Origin: DATAGZ01 sp036263455
Lineage (GTDB): Bacteria > Pseudomonadota > Alphaproteobacteria > Dongiales > Dongiaceae
Length of the DNA stretch: 64,000 bases
Assembly: GCA_036263455.1 (NCBI GenBank)
Contig: DATAGZ010000021.1
Location: forward strand, 74,546 to 138,545
Reading direction: 5' to 3'
This document shows, piece after piece, positions 25,883-34,928 of this stretch. How positions within the stretch are numbered: position 1 is the first letter of the stretch; every line of letters starts with the position of its first letter. The translations under genes and the position numbers were made by a program. The notes below the pieces were generated by a model. It had not been told where the DNA came from. It saw only the letters and a program-made list of their open reading frames with translations, and made no database searches.

Positions 25883-27487
25883 CTAGGTCCGAAACAATCC
25901 AAAGTGCGTGCGCGGAATGGGCGCATTCATGGTGGCGGCGAGAGAAAGGCCCAGAACCCGGCGCGACTGGCCGGGCGGGATGATTCCGTCGTCCCACAGG
26001 CGCGCCGTGGCATAATAGGGATTCCCCTGGCGCTCATACTGCGCGCGGATCGGCGCCTTGATGCGTTCCTCCTCCTCCGCGTCCCAGCTTTCGCCACGTG
26101 CCTGGGCGGTATCGGCGCGGATCCGGGCCAGGACACTTGCGGCCTGCTCACCCCCCATGACCGAGATGCGGGCATTCGGCCAGCTCCACAGGAAGCGCGG
26201 CGAATAGGCGCGACCACACATGCCGTAATTACCGGCACCGAAAGATCCGCCTATGATCAGGGTGAGCTTGGGCACGGCGACGGTCGCGACCGCGCTGACC
26301 ATCTTGGCCCCATCCTTGGCGATACCCTGGGCTTCGTATTTGGCGCCGACCATGAAGCCACTAATGTTTTGAAGGAAGAGAAGGGGAATGCGGCGCTGGC
26401 CGCAGAGCTGGATGAAATGCGTGGCCTTGAGCGCTGATTCCGAAAACAGGATGCCGTTATTGGCAATAATGCCCAAGGGAAAACCGTAGAGATGGGCGAA
26501 GCCGCAGACCACGCTCTCGCCATAATAATGCTTGAACTCCTCGAAGACGCTGCCATCCACCAGCCGCGCGATGATCTCTCGCACTTCCATCGGTGTTCGC
26601 AAATCCGGCGGCACGATTCCGGCAATTTCCTCGGGATCGTAGAGCGGCTCCGTGAAGGATTGCGGCGCGATCGCCGGGCGGGACGGTCCTAACCCCGCGA
26701 CGATCGCGCGACAACGCGCAAGGGCGTCGGCATCGTCCTCGGCCAGGTGATCGACGACGCCCGAGCGGCGGGCATGCAGATCGCCCCCGCCCAGATCCTC
26801 GGCGCTGACGATCTCGCCGGTCGCCGCCTGGACAAGCGGCGGACCGCCGAGAAAAATCGTACCCTGTTCGCGCACGATGATGCTCTCGTCGGCCATGGCG
26901 GGCACATAGGCGCCGCCCGCGGTGCACGAACCCATCACCACGGCAATCTGCGGGATGGCCTGCGCCGACATGCGTGCCTGGTTGTAGAAGATGCGCCCGA
27001 AATGATCCCGATCGGGGAAGACCTCGTCCTGGTTGGGCAGATTGGCCCCGCCGCTATCGACCAGATAGATGCAGGGTAGCCGGTTCTGCGCGGCGATTTC
27101 CTGGGCGCGCAGGTGCTTTTTGACGGTCAAGGGATAGTAGGTTCCGCCTTTCACCGTCGCGTCATTGGCGACGATCACGCATTCGCACCCCGAAACCCGG
27201 CCGATGCCGGTGATGATGCCGGCGGCGGGGACATCCTCCTCATAAACGCCCATGGCGGCAAAAGGCGACAATTCGAGGAACGGCGCGCCCGGATCGAGGA
27301 GGCGCTCGATCCGCTCGCGCGGCAGCAGCTTGCCCCGGTCGACATGCCGCGCGCGCGCGGCCTCGCCGCCTCCCGTCATAACCTGCGCATAACGGGTACG
27401 CCATTCGTCGAGCAGGCGCTGCATTGCCGCGCGATTGGCCGCAAATTGCGGGCTTTCGGTGCGCACCGCGGATTTCAAGACCGGCAT
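25883..27487 (-). CDS. mccB: Methylcrotonyl-CoA carboxylase, carboxyltransferase beta subunit
   Basis: 534 residues from MPVLKSAVRTESPQF, chosen because a GGGGGGAA ribosome site precedes it; an ATG 24 nt upstream lacks one. Two crotonase-like carboxyltransferase halves are seen, with SGGANLPNQDEVFPDRDHFG, MGSCTAGGAYVPAM and a second-half GGSFGAGNYGMCGRAY. It transfers the carboxyl group from biotin to methylcrotonyl-CoA. First gene of the four-gene minus-strand operon; isovaleryl-CoA dehydrogenase and the usual regulator are not adjacent. Confidence 0.95.
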   Translation of the reverse strand: MPVLKSAVRTESPQFAANRAAMQRLLDEWRTRYAQVMTGGGEAARARHVDRGKLLPRERIERLLDPGAPFLELSPFAAMGVYEEDVPAAGIITGIGRVSGCECVIVANDATVKGGTYYPLTVKKHLRAQEIAAQNRLPCIYLVDSGGANLPNQDEVFPDRDHFGRIFYNQARMSAQAIPQIAVVMGSCTAGGAYVPAMADESIIVREQGTIFLGGPPLVQAATGEIVSAEDLGGGDLHARRSGVVDHLAEDDADALARCRAIVAGLGPSRPAIAPQSFTEPLYDPEEIAGIVPPDLRTPMEVREIIARLVDGSVFEEFKHYYGESVVCGFAHLYGFPLGIIANNGILFSESALKATHFIQLCGQRRIPLLFLQNISGFMVGAKYEAQGIAKDGAKMVSAVATVAVPKLTLIIGGSFGAGNYGMCGRAYSPRFLWSWPNARISVMGGEQAASVLARIRADTAQARGESWDAEEEERIKAPIRAQYERQGNPYYATARLWDDGIIPPGQSRRVLGLSLAATMNAPIPRTHFGLFRT

Positions 27488-27617
27488 TTTCCCCCCAACA
27501 TCACCATACATTAATCGAATCCGGATTAACCTTCAATTTACGGTCTCAGCTACCCTTTAACGTCAGTTTAGAGTTTTTGAGAGACCGTCGTCGAATCGTC
27601 AGTTTGGGAAGTTTCGC

Positions 27618-28835
27618 ATGCGTAGTCTTACGGAAATGACCTTGATGGATCAGATGCGCATTACATCGCTCGAGATCGAACGTCGCAAGGAACTCTTCGA
27701 TATCCGCGCCGAAGACGGCCAACGGCTGCAATATATGCAGGCGGGCATGGAAATGCACATGGACGAGATAATCGATGATTTCTACGCGCGCCAAACAGGC
27801 ATGCCGGAAATATCGCTGATCATCGGCGACAACGAAACCCTGCGGCGGCTCAAGGTTTCGATGCGGTCTTACCTGCGCGATCTGTTTTCCGGAGTCTATG
27901 ACGAGAATTATGTCGAAGGGCGGCTGCGCGTCGGCAAAGTCCATAAACGCATCGGGGTCACGCCTAAATTATACATGAGTGCGATGTGCATGCTTCAGGG
28001 CATCCTGGAAATATATATCGACAGGCTCCGCCCAGGCGATGGCCAGGCGGAAAAAAACGCGCTGCATAAGATGCTGCTCTTCGATTCGCAGCTCGTGTTC
28101 GAGACCTATATTTCGAGCCTGATGGCGGAGATCGAAGCCGGCAAGCAGCAGGTTGAGCGCTACGCCCAGGGCCTGGAAGAGCGGGTGCTGGAGCGGACCC
28201 AGCAGCTCGAGACGCTCTCCAAGACCGATTCCATCACCGGCCTGCTGAACCAGCGCGCGATGTGGGACATTTTGCGGCGCGACATCGCGCTCGCCAAGCG
28301 GAGCCATTCGACCTTCTCGGTCCTGTATTTCGATCTCAACGATTTCAAGCGTGCCAATGACTGGTTCGGACACCAGATCGGTGACCGCATTCTGGCTCAG
28401 GTCGGCAGCGCCATTCGCGCCTCGATTCGCGAGGTGGATGCGGCGTGCCGCTATGGTGGCGACGAATTTTGCATCGTCATGCCGGGGCTGATTCTGGAAG
28501 ATATCGAAAAAATTGCGCTGCGCCTCATTCGCGCGGTGGGTAGTTACGAGCAATTCATTATTTATTTCAGCATGGGTGCCGCGCAATGGACCGAACAGCT
28601 CGACGCACAGACCATCATCGAACAGGCCGATAGTTCCATGTATGCCGCCAAGGCGGCGAGCCGCGATCATCCCGGTCACTGGCTGTCGAGCGGCGACATG
28701 CCGCGGCGCCTCATGCCGCCGCCGCGCCCCGTGACGCAGCAGACCGAGGCGCCGGTCGCTCGCCGGGACAAAAATCAGCCGGCCGTCTCCTCCTCCGATC
28801 CCGCCCGAAGCGTACCCCGCCGGCAATCGCCCTAG
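27618..28835 (+). CDS. Globin-coupled sensor diguanylate cyclase
   Basis: 405 residues. The N-terminal ~160 form a sensor globin (protoglobin family) with the proximal heme ligand H109 in RVGKVHKRIGVTPKLYM. A helical linker with a coiled-coil look (ERYAQGLEERVLERTQQLE) leads to a GGDEF domain with the active site GGDEF at 280-284 and an intact inhibitory site REVD at 271-274. It makes cyclic di-GMP in response to a gas, probably oxygen, as in DosC. The C-terminal 60 residues are Pro/Arg-rich and likely disordered. It is divergent from the liu operon with a 130-nt gap and has no phosphodiesterase partner nearby. Confidence 0.92.
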   Translation: MRSLTEMTLMDQMRITSLEIERRKELFDIRAEDGQRLQYMQAGMEMHMDEIIDDFYARQTGMPEISLIIGDNETLRRLKVSMRSYLRDLFSGVYDENYVEGRLRVGKVHKRIGVTPKLYMSAMCMLQGILEIYIDRLRPGDGQAEKNALHKMLLFDSQLVFETYISSLMAEIEAGKQQVERYAQGLEERVLERTQQLETLSKTDSITGLLNQRAMWDILRRDIALAKRSHSTFSVLYFDLNDFKRANDWFGHQIGDRILAQVGSAIRASIREVDAACRYGGDEFCIVMPGLILEDIEKIALRLIRAVGSYEQFIIYFSMGAAQWTEQLDAQTIIEQADSSMYAAKAASRDHPGHWLSSGDMPRRLMPPPRPVTQQTEAPVARRDKNQPAVSSSDPARSVPRRQSP

Positions 28836-28878
28836 CACCGCCAATACCGGTCCGATGCGAGGCATGATAAGATAGGTC

Positions 28879-29283
28879 ATGATTCGCATCGGCAAGTGGA
28901 CGATCCCCGCTCAGGACATTACCGAGCGCTTTATGCGCGCAAGCGGTCCAGGCGGACAGAACGTCAATAAGGTCTCCACGGCGGTCGAGCTCCGCTGTCG
29001 TACCGGGTTCCTGCCCGAACTCGTCCGCGCGCGCCTTTCCTCTTTGAGGCGCCTCACCGCCGAAGGCGATCTTCTTATTGTCGCGCAGCGGTTCCGGTCG
29101 CAGGAGCGAAACCGGCGCGATGCCTACGAACGTTTGGAACAGCTGCTCGACATGGCGGCACGCATCCCCAAGGCGCGGCGCGCCACGCGGCCGACGCGCG
29201 CCTCCCGGGAACGCCGGCTGCTCGGCAAGGCTCATGCCAGCGCACGCAAGCAAAAACGCGCGCGGGTCACGGGCGAGGAATAG
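28879..29283 (+). CDS. arfB: Alternative ribosome-rescue factor ArfB
   Basis: 134 residues with a release-factor-like catalytic domain: the GGQ motif at 25-27 in ASGPGGQNVNKVSTAVEL, then a basic C-terminal tail (RRLLGKAHASARKQKRAR) that enters the empty mRNA channel of stalled ribosomes. It hydrolyses peptidyl-tRNA on non-stop ribosomes. The length and motif order are as in E. coli ArfB (YaeJ). Confidence 0.95.
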   Translation: MIRIGKWTIPAQDITERFMRASGPGGQNVNKVSTAVELRCRTGFLPELVRARLSSLRRLTAEGDLLIVAQRFRSQERNRRDAYERLEQLLDMAARIPKARRATRPTRASRERRLLGKAHASARKQKRARVTGEE

Positions 29284-29299
29284 GAAAGGATGAAATGAC

Positions 29300-29740
29300 A
29301 TGACACGCTATGCGCATACGATGCTTCGGATCGCCGATCCGGAGGCGACTATTCGTTTTTTTTACTTGATCGGCCTGAGGGAAACGCGCCGTATCGAAAA
29401 TGAAAAGGGCAGATTTACGCTTATTTTTCTCGCCGGCGATGAAGACTACGCCGCGGCTATGGATCGCCGTGCGCCCGAGGTGGAGCTCACCTGGAATTGG
29501 GATCCTGAGCCCTATACCGGCGGCCGCAACTTCGGCCATCTGGCCTTTCGGGTTTCCGATATTTACGCGACCTGCGCGCGGCTGATGGCGGCAGGCGTCA
29601 CCATTAATCGGCCGCCCCGCGATGGCCACATGGCTTTTGTGCGCACGCCGGACGGTATCTCCATCGAGCTCCTGCAGGAGGGGATGCATCTCGCGCCCGC
29701 CGAACCCTGGCAATCCATGCCGAATAGTGGGAGCTGGTAG
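29300..29740 (+). CDS. gloA: Lactoylglutathione lyase (glyoxalase I) family
   Basis: A 146-residue VOC-fold protein with the four expected metal ligands H6 (YAHTMLRI), E62 (VELTWN), H80 (FGHLAFRV) and E123 (SIELLQ). Converts the methylglyoxal-glutathione adduct to lactoylglutathione. The spacing and the WNWDPEPYTGGRNFGHLA segment fit true glyoxalase I. It lies 17 nt after arfB with AGGA before the ATG. Confidence 0.9.
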   Translation: MTRYAHTMLRIADPEATIRFFYLIGLRETRRIENEKGRFTLIFLAGDEDYAAAMDRRAPEVELTWNWDPEPYTGGRNFGHLAFRVSDIYATCARLMAAGVTINRPPRDGHMAFVRTPDGISIELLQEGMHLAPAEPWQSMPNSGSW

Positions 29741-29759
29741 GGTCTCCCACCGCGGTGCT

Positions 29760-30242
29760 CTAGGGTTGGGGTGCGCGCCTCGCCATGAGGCGTGCGATAT
29801 CCTCGCTCAGCGCGCCGGTACCATCGCCAATTAGCGGGCGCAGCCGCTCGTCGATTTCGGTCAGACGCTTAAGGATAAAGGCGATATGCATCGCCTTCAG
29901 GGGCTGACCGTTCGCTTGAAGCAGGGCGGCCGCAACCTTGTCCGCCGAGATTGCCTCGCCGTCGGCAATCACCGCATCCCGGACGCCTTTCGAAAAACGA
30001 CCGAGCGGCGAATCTGGCGCGGCCGCTTGCAGGGAACGGCGAGAAGCGCGAAGGAATTCTCCGACGGCGGGCGGTAAATCGGAGGCGACGGTCATCCAGC
30101 TCAGATCGCGCCGCCCGTCACGATGGCCAATCTCGGCGTTCTTGTTATTTCCATCCATCGCCTGTGCGGCGGTGAACGCCAGGAAGATCCATGAAAAAAT
30201 ATGAACTGCCCGGATCAGGCGATGCCTGGTCTTCATGGTCAT
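29760..30242 (-). CDS. Secreted protein of unknown function
   Basis: 160 residues, with a likely signal peptide (KTRHRLIRAVHIFSWIFLAF, cleavage after AQA near 28). The mature part is helical with no known motif. Its start overlaps the stop of the SH3 protein gene as ATGA, so the two are translated together and both go to the periplasm. The pair may form a complex; that is inference. I do not recognise the family. Confidence 0.65.
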   Translation of the reverse strand: MTMKTRHRLIRAVHIFSWIFLAFTAAQAMDGNNKNAEIGHRDGRRDLSWMTVASDLPPAVGEFLRASRRSLQAAAPDSPLGRFSKGVRDAVIADGEAISADKVAAALLQANGQPLKAMHIAFILKRLTEIDERLRPLIGDGTGALSEDIARLMARRAPQP

Positions 30243-30721
30243 GGCGCGAATTCATTCGGGTAGAGGCCCCACATTTCACCCCGCTTCAGCCAGCCCGTTA
30301 TCCGGCCTGGCGCTTTCAACTGGCACCATTCGCCCTTGCACTGGTTGATGGATACGATAATGCCTGGATCGATATATGCGGCGGGGCTGGCGGTATCCTC
30401 GGGGTTTTCCCGCAGGATGCGGCGCTGCGCCGTGATCAACGCGGTGCGCTTGGGCGACAGCATGGTCTGCTGCACCCAGCCGGTGGTGCCTTCGGCATCC
30501 CTAATCTTGCGCCACGTATCGAACTCCGCGATGATTTCGACAGGCAATGCCTTGCGTCGATAAACCCAGCTGATTTCATAATTCGTGCCCGGCCCCACGC
30601 GCAGATTGACCTCGTTGGCGCGCAGCGAGGCGAAGCGCGGCAACGGCCTGGAACTCTCGGCAAAAGCCGTTGCGGTGATGAACAGGAACGCCAGTAGAAC
30701 CGCGAGATTACTTCGCATCAT
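30239..30721 (-). CDS. Periplasmic bacterial SH3-domain protein
   Basis: About 160 residues from the ATG at 30721 (another ATG follows at once). The signal peptide is LAVLLAFLFITATAFA. The first SH3b domain reads LRANEVNLRVGPGTNYEISW and continues to GTTGWVQQTML; a second SH3-like half ends ITGWLKRGEMWGLYPNE. This matches the SH3 proteins that follow other envelope genes in alphaproteobacteria. It presumably binds peptidoglycan or a protein; there is no catalytic motif. It overlaps lptE by 14 nt. Confidence 0.85.
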   Translation of the reverse strand: MMRSNLAVLLAFLFITATAFAESSRPLPRFASLRANEVNLRVGPGTNYEISWVYRRKALPVEIIAEFDTWRKIRDAEGTTGWVQQTMLSPKRTALITAQRRILRENPEDTASPAAYIDPGIIVSINQCKGEWCQLKAPGRITGWLKRGEMWGLYPNEFAP

Positions 30722-31235
30722 TGGCCGTCTCATTATTGGCGAAAAAGAGAGCGATGCGATTGCGGACCTGTTCGGTCAGTTGGTTGACCGCGCGCAGATG
30801 CGCGTCGCGCCGGGTGATGAGATCGTTATAAGGGTCCTGGAAAACATTGTAGCTAACCTGGGATTGCGCGGAAGAGGCAAGCAGGCTCTTGTCCTTGATG
30901 TCTTTCAGCACGAAAGTGGCCGTGAGAATGAGGTCCTCGCGCGTGCTTTCCAGGTTTATCAGCGCCGAAGTCGCGCGCCGGATCTCGCTCAGCGCTATGC
31001 TGAGATGGTAGAGCGGCTGTCCGGGCTGGCCATAAGGATTGAAGGCATCGCGCAGGCGGTTATGGAATTCCTGGCCCAGCCGGTCGTCGATGGGGTCGAT
31101 CTTGACCTGTTGCAGACGGTCCGAAGCCGCCACGCCGGCGGCATCCACGGTATGGCCGCCATAAAGCGGGTGCAATCCGCACCCCGACAGAAACACCAGG
31201 AAAACGAGAGAAAAATATTTGTTAGAGCACCACAT
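30708..31235 (-). CDS. lptE: LPS-assembly lipoprotein LptE
   Basis: A 175-residue outer-membrane lipoprotein with a lipobox ending at C19 (FLSGCGLHPLYGG). The GLHPLYG start of the mature part and the RDAFNPYG and TATFVLKD segments are typical of alphaproteobacterial LptE, the plug and partner of LptD in LPS export. It overlaps leuS by 14 nt, the usual order. The gene for DNA polymerase III delta (holA), often next in this gene order, is not here. Confidence 0.9.
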   Translation of the reverse strand: MWCSNKYFSLVFLVFLSGCGLHPLYGGHTVDAAGVAASDRLQQVKIDPIDDRLGQEFHNRLRDAFNPYGQPGQPLYHLSIALSEIRRATSALINLESTREDLILTATFVLKDIKDKSLLASSAQSQVSYNVFQDPYNDLITRRDAHLRAVNQLTEQVRNRIALFFANNETANDAK

Positions 31236-33756
31236 TGACGATCCGATTGGGAACGACGATGACTTTGCGCGGGCGGCCCCCGGCTAGGGCACGCTGGACG
31301 GAATCCAAGGAAAGTGCCGCGGCCTCCGCTTCGTCTTGGGGTGCATCCTTGGGTAATTCCAACGTACCCCGCAGCTTGCCATTGACCTGAACGGCGATGG
31401 TGGCGCTCGTCTCGGCGATTAGGGCGGGATCATAGCTCGGCCAGGGGGCGAGCGAGGCCAGTCCGGACTGACCGATCGCGCGCCAAATCTCCTCGCCGAG
31501 ATGGGGCATGAAGGGCAGGACAAGCAGGGCCAGACTGGACAATGCTTCGCGTCGGCTGGCGGTCGTGCGGACGGGGCATTCCTCCAGACGGTTGGCAAGC
31601 TCGTAGAGCCGGGCGATCGCCCGATTGAAGCGGAAATGTTCGATCTCCTCGCCGATTTGAGCTATCGCCTGGTGGGTGAGGCGGCGCAGCGGGTCCGTGC
31701 CTTCAGGAGGTGCCGCGTGCGCAATGGCGGGATCGGCAGCAATCCACTCCTGGGCGAGGCGCCAGAGGCGCTGTACAAAGCGCCAGGCGCCTTCGATGCC
31801 GGCGCCCGACCATTCGACGTCCCGCTCCGGCGGAGAATCCGACAGAACCGCCCAACGGGTCGCATCGACCCCGAAGGTCTGGATGGCATAGGTAAGATCG
31901 ACGACGTTCTTCCGGGATTTCGACATTTTCTCGGAACGTCCGACCTCGACCTTCTGGCCGGTCTCGCGGGCAATCCACTCGCCCGCATCGTTCTTTACGA
32001 CTTGTTCGGGCAACAGCCATTCGCCGCCGGGCAGGCGATAGGTTTCGTGACACACCATGCCCTGAGTGAAAAGCCGCGCAAAAGGCTCCTCGATGGCGAG
32101 GTGCCCTTGACCCTTCATGGCTCGGGTAAAGAAACGCGCGTAGAGGAGATGCAGGACCGCATGCTCGACCCCGCCGATATATTGATCGACGGGTAACCAG
32201 TAATCGGCCTGGTCTTTCTCGACAGGCACGCTGGCGCGCGGCGAGCAGAAGCGCGCGAAATACCATGAGGATTCGACGAACGTGTCGAATGTATCTGTCT
32301 CCCGTTCGGCTGGCTTGCCGCAGGTGGGACAGGTCGTATGTTTCCAGTGTGGATGGTGGGCCAGCGGATTGCCGGGCCGGTCGAAGCGGGCATCCTCGGG
32401 CAAGGTGACGGGCAGATCGGTATCGGGAACCGGTACCGCGCCGCAATCCGGACAATGGATGATGGGAATGGGGCAGCCCCAATAGCGCTGCCGGGAGACG
32501 CCCCAATCGCGCAGACGGTAGGTGATCATCGCCTTGCCCGCGCCGCGCTTCTCCAATTCGGCGATGGCGGCTTTCTTGGCCGTGGCGACGGCGAGGCCAT
32601 CGAGGAATCCGGAATGAACGAGGATTCCGTCTTCCAGGAAGGGCGCATCGACCGGGGTATCTTCCTCACCGGGGCGAGCCACCACGCGGCGGATGGGCAA
32701 ATCGTATTTGACGGCGAAATCGAAATCGCGCTGGTCATGAGCCGGGCAGCCGAACAGCGCGCCCGTCCCGTATTCCATCAGGACAAAATTGGCTGCATAG
32801 ACGGGAAGCTCTCGGCGTGAATCGAAAGGATGCAGGGCCGTGAAGGGCAGGCGATAGCCTTTCTTCTCCGCTGTTTCGAGTTCGACCTCGCTTGTCCCCA
32901 GGCTGCGGCATTCTGCGACGAAAGCGGAAAGGCTCGTATCGTGGCGGGCTAACTCCTGGACCAACGGATGGTCGGCGGCGAGCGCGAGAAAAGATGCGCC
33001 GAACAAAGTGTCCGGCCGGGTCGAAAAGACCTCGACGGTGCGCGGATCGTCCTTGAGCGCGAACCGGAATTGCGCCCCCTCGGACCGCCCGATCCAGTTT
33101 TCCTGCATGAGCCGGACCTTCTCCGGCCATTCGGGCAGCTTGGAGAGATGGTCGAGCAAGTCATCGGCGAAGGCGGTAATCCGGAAAAACCATTGCGACA
33201 GCTTGCGCCGCTCGACGACCGCGCCCGAACGCCAGCCGCGCCCTTCGACCACCTGTTCGTTGGCCAGCACGGTTTGATCGACGGGGTCCCAATTCACCCA
33301 GCTTTCCTTGCGATAGACCAAGCCCGCGCGCAGGAATTCCAGGAACATCCTCTGCTCGTGGCGATAATAGTCCGGGTGGCAGGTGGCGATCTCGCGCGAC
33401 CAATCGATCGACAGGCCAAGACTCTGGAGCTGTTCGCGCATGACGCGGATATTTTCGTAAGTCCAGGTCATGGGGTGAGCGCCCAGCGACATGGCGGCAT
33501 TTTCGGCAGGCAAGCCGAACGCGTCCCAACCCATCGGATGCAAAACATTGAAGCCGCGTGCCCGCTTATAGCGCGCGACGACATCCCCCATCGCATAGTT
33601 GCGCACGTGGCCGACATGGATGCGCCCCGACGGATAAGGAAACATCTCCAGGACGTAATATTTAGGACGTGTCGCGTCTTCCCGAGCCGTGAAGATATCG
33701 GCTTCGCGCCACGCGCGTTGCCAATTTTTTTCGGCTTCCTGGAAATTATAGCGCAT
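31222..33756 (-). CDS. leuS: Leucyl-tRNA synthetase
   Basis: 844 residues, a normal bacterial length. HIGH motif HVGH at 47-50 (PSGRIHVGHVRN), the editing domain with FSTRPDTLFGASF, two zinc-type CxxC pairs (HCPDCGAVP and CPTCGKP), and KMSKS in EKMSKSRKNVVD. Charges tRNA-Leu and edits mischarged products. First gene of leuS-lptE-SH3-orphan on the minus strand; the DUF3576 lipoprotein gene lies 47 nt upstream on the same strand. Confidence 0.97.
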   Translation of the reverse strand: MRYNFQEAEKNWQRAWREADIFTAREDATRPKYYVLEMFPYPSGRIHVGHVRNYAMGDVVARYKRARGFNVLHPMGWDAFGLPAENAAMSLGAHPMTWTYENIRVMREQLQSLGLSIDWSREIATCHPDYYRHEQRMFLEFLRAGLVYRKESWVNWDPVDQTVLANEQVVEGRGWRSGAVVERRKLSQWFFRITAFADDLLDHLSKLPEWPEKVRLMQENWIGRSEGAQFRFALKDDPRTVEVFSTRPDTLFGASFLALAADHPLVQELARHDTSLSAFVAECRSLGTSEVELETAEKKGYRLPFTALHPFDSRRELPVYAANFVLMEYGTGALFGCPAHDQRDFDFAVKYDLPIRRVVARPGEEDTPVDAPFLEDGILVHSGFLDGLAVATAKKAAIAELEKRGAGKAMITYRLRDWGVSRQRYWGCPIPIIHCPDCGAVPVPDTDLPVTLPEDARFDRPGNPLAHHPHWKHTTCPTCGKPAERETDTFDTFVESSWYFARFCSPRASVPVEKDQADYWLPVDQYIGGVEHAVLHLLYARFFTRAMKGQGHLAIEEPFARLFTQGMVCHETYRLPGGEWLLPEQVVKNDAGEWIARETGQKVEVGRSEKMSKSRKNVVDLTYAIQTFGVDATRWAVLSDSPPERDVEWSGAGIEGAWRFVQRLWRLAQEWIAADPAIAHAAPPEGTDPLRRLTHQAIAQIGEEIEHFRFNRAIARLYELANRLEECPVRTTASRREALSSLALLVLPFMPHLGEEIWRAIGQSGLASLAPWPSYDPALIAETSATIAVQVNGKLRGTLELPKDAPQDEAEAAALSLDSVQRALAGGRPRKVIVVPNRIVNVVL

Positions 33757-33803
33757 GGAACGGACTTACCCGGCTACGGCCGAAACCGCAATCGATTTAT
33801 CGG

Positions 33804-34346
33804 TTATTGGCCGTTGCTGGCAATGCGTAACTGGCGCGCACGGGTCAGGATGGCATTCTCCAGCCCGGTATTGGTATTGAGCGCGACGGGTGCGTCGATC
33901 CACTGGCCATTCTGGTTTTGCTGGCGGAACACGGTCGCGCGAATGCCGTCGGCGCGCAAGGCGCGTCCAAGGATGTAGATATTGATCTTGAACCGTTCGT
34001 CGGGTGTTTGAGGCGGAGAATACCAGTCGGTGATGACGACGCCGCCGAAGGGATCGGCCGAGATCAGCGGCATGAAGGAAACGGTGTCCAGCGACGCGCG
34101 CCAGAGGAGGTCGTTGACGCCAATGCCGCCGCCGGTCGACGCGGCCGAGGACGCGTCGGCTTTCGAACCGAACAGTCCCCCTTCGCCAAAGACGCTGTCA
34201 TTGCTGCTGGTCGCCTGAAGCTGGCGGTATTTCGCGCTCGATGGACGCTGGGCATTGTCATATTTCTGCTTGCCGCCGAAATCGGGATTGCACGCGGTCA
34301 GAGCGACAGCCGCCAGAAATACCATGGAGAGCATAGGGGCTTTCAT
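33804..34346 (-). CDS. DUF3576 lipoprotein
   Basis: 180 residues from MKAPMLSM. The lipobox ends at C19 (AVALTACNPD). The conserved core is GVNDLLWRASLDTVSFMPL followed by SADPFGGVVITDWY, the DUF3576 signature found upstream of leuS in alphaproteobacteria. The function is unknown; the place beside lptE suggests the outer membrane. A long Ser/Gly-rich linker follows the lipidated end. Confidence 0.88.
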   Translation of the reverse strand: MKAPMLSMVFLAAVALTACNPDFGGKQKYDNAQRPSSAKYRQLQATSSNDSVFGEGGLFGSKADASSAASTGGGIGVNDLLWRASLDTVSFMPLISADPFGGVVITDWYSPPQTPDERFKINIYILGRALRADGIRATVFRQQNQNGQWIDAPVALNTNTGLENAILTRARQLRIASNGQ

Positions 34347-34395
34347 GGCCGGATGAAGCCGCAAAAAAAAGGCCAGGTCAAGAAAAATCGCCAGG

Positions 34396-34878
34396 TCAGC
34401 CGCGCTTTATTTCGGCGATCGGCTGGACATATTGCGGCTCGATATCCCAGGGAAACAGAATCCATGTGTCTTGGGAAACCTCGGTCACGAAGGTATCGAC
34501 GAGCGGCCGCCCGGCCGGCTTTGCATAGACGGTGGCGAAATGCGCCTTGGGCAGCATCTCCCGCACGATCTTGGCGGTACTCCCGGTATCGACCAAATCG
34601 TCCACGATCAACCAATCCTCACCGTCGCCGGCTTCGCTCTTCTTGAGGACGCGCAATTCCCCCGGCTTGTTCTGCGCGGTGTAGCTCGTGATGCATAGCG
34701 TATCGATCATGCGGACATCGAGCTCGCGGGCAATGACGGCGGCGGGTACTAACCCGCCCCTTGTGACCGCGATGATGCCCCGCCACGTTTTCATGCCGAT
34801 CAGCCGCCAGGCGAGGGCCTTGGCGGTACGGTGCAGTTCTTCCCAAGAAACGGGAAAGGTCTTGGCTTGTGCGGACAT
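34396..34878 (-). CDS. gpt: Xanthine phosphoribosyltransferase
   Basis: 160 residues. The PRPP-binding motif is IVDDLVDTGSTA at 91-102, with RGGLVPA near 40-46 and a C-terminal SQDTWILFPWD. Salvages xanthine and guanine to XMP and GMP. The length and the WILFPWD ending are typical of XGPRT. Confidence 0.94.
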   Translation of the reverse strand: MSAQAKTFPVSWEELHRTAKALAWRLIGMKTWRGIIAVTRGGLVPAAVIARELDVRMIDTLCITSYTAQNKPGELRVLKKSEAGDGEDWLIVDDLVDTGSTAKIVREMLPKAHFATVYAKPAGRPLVDTFVTEVSQDTWILFPWDIEPQYVQPIAEIKRG

Positions 34879-34928
34879 GGAAACCTCTCGCGGCGTTCCA
34901 TAGCCAAGCCCTGCCCCCGTGGCAAGGG

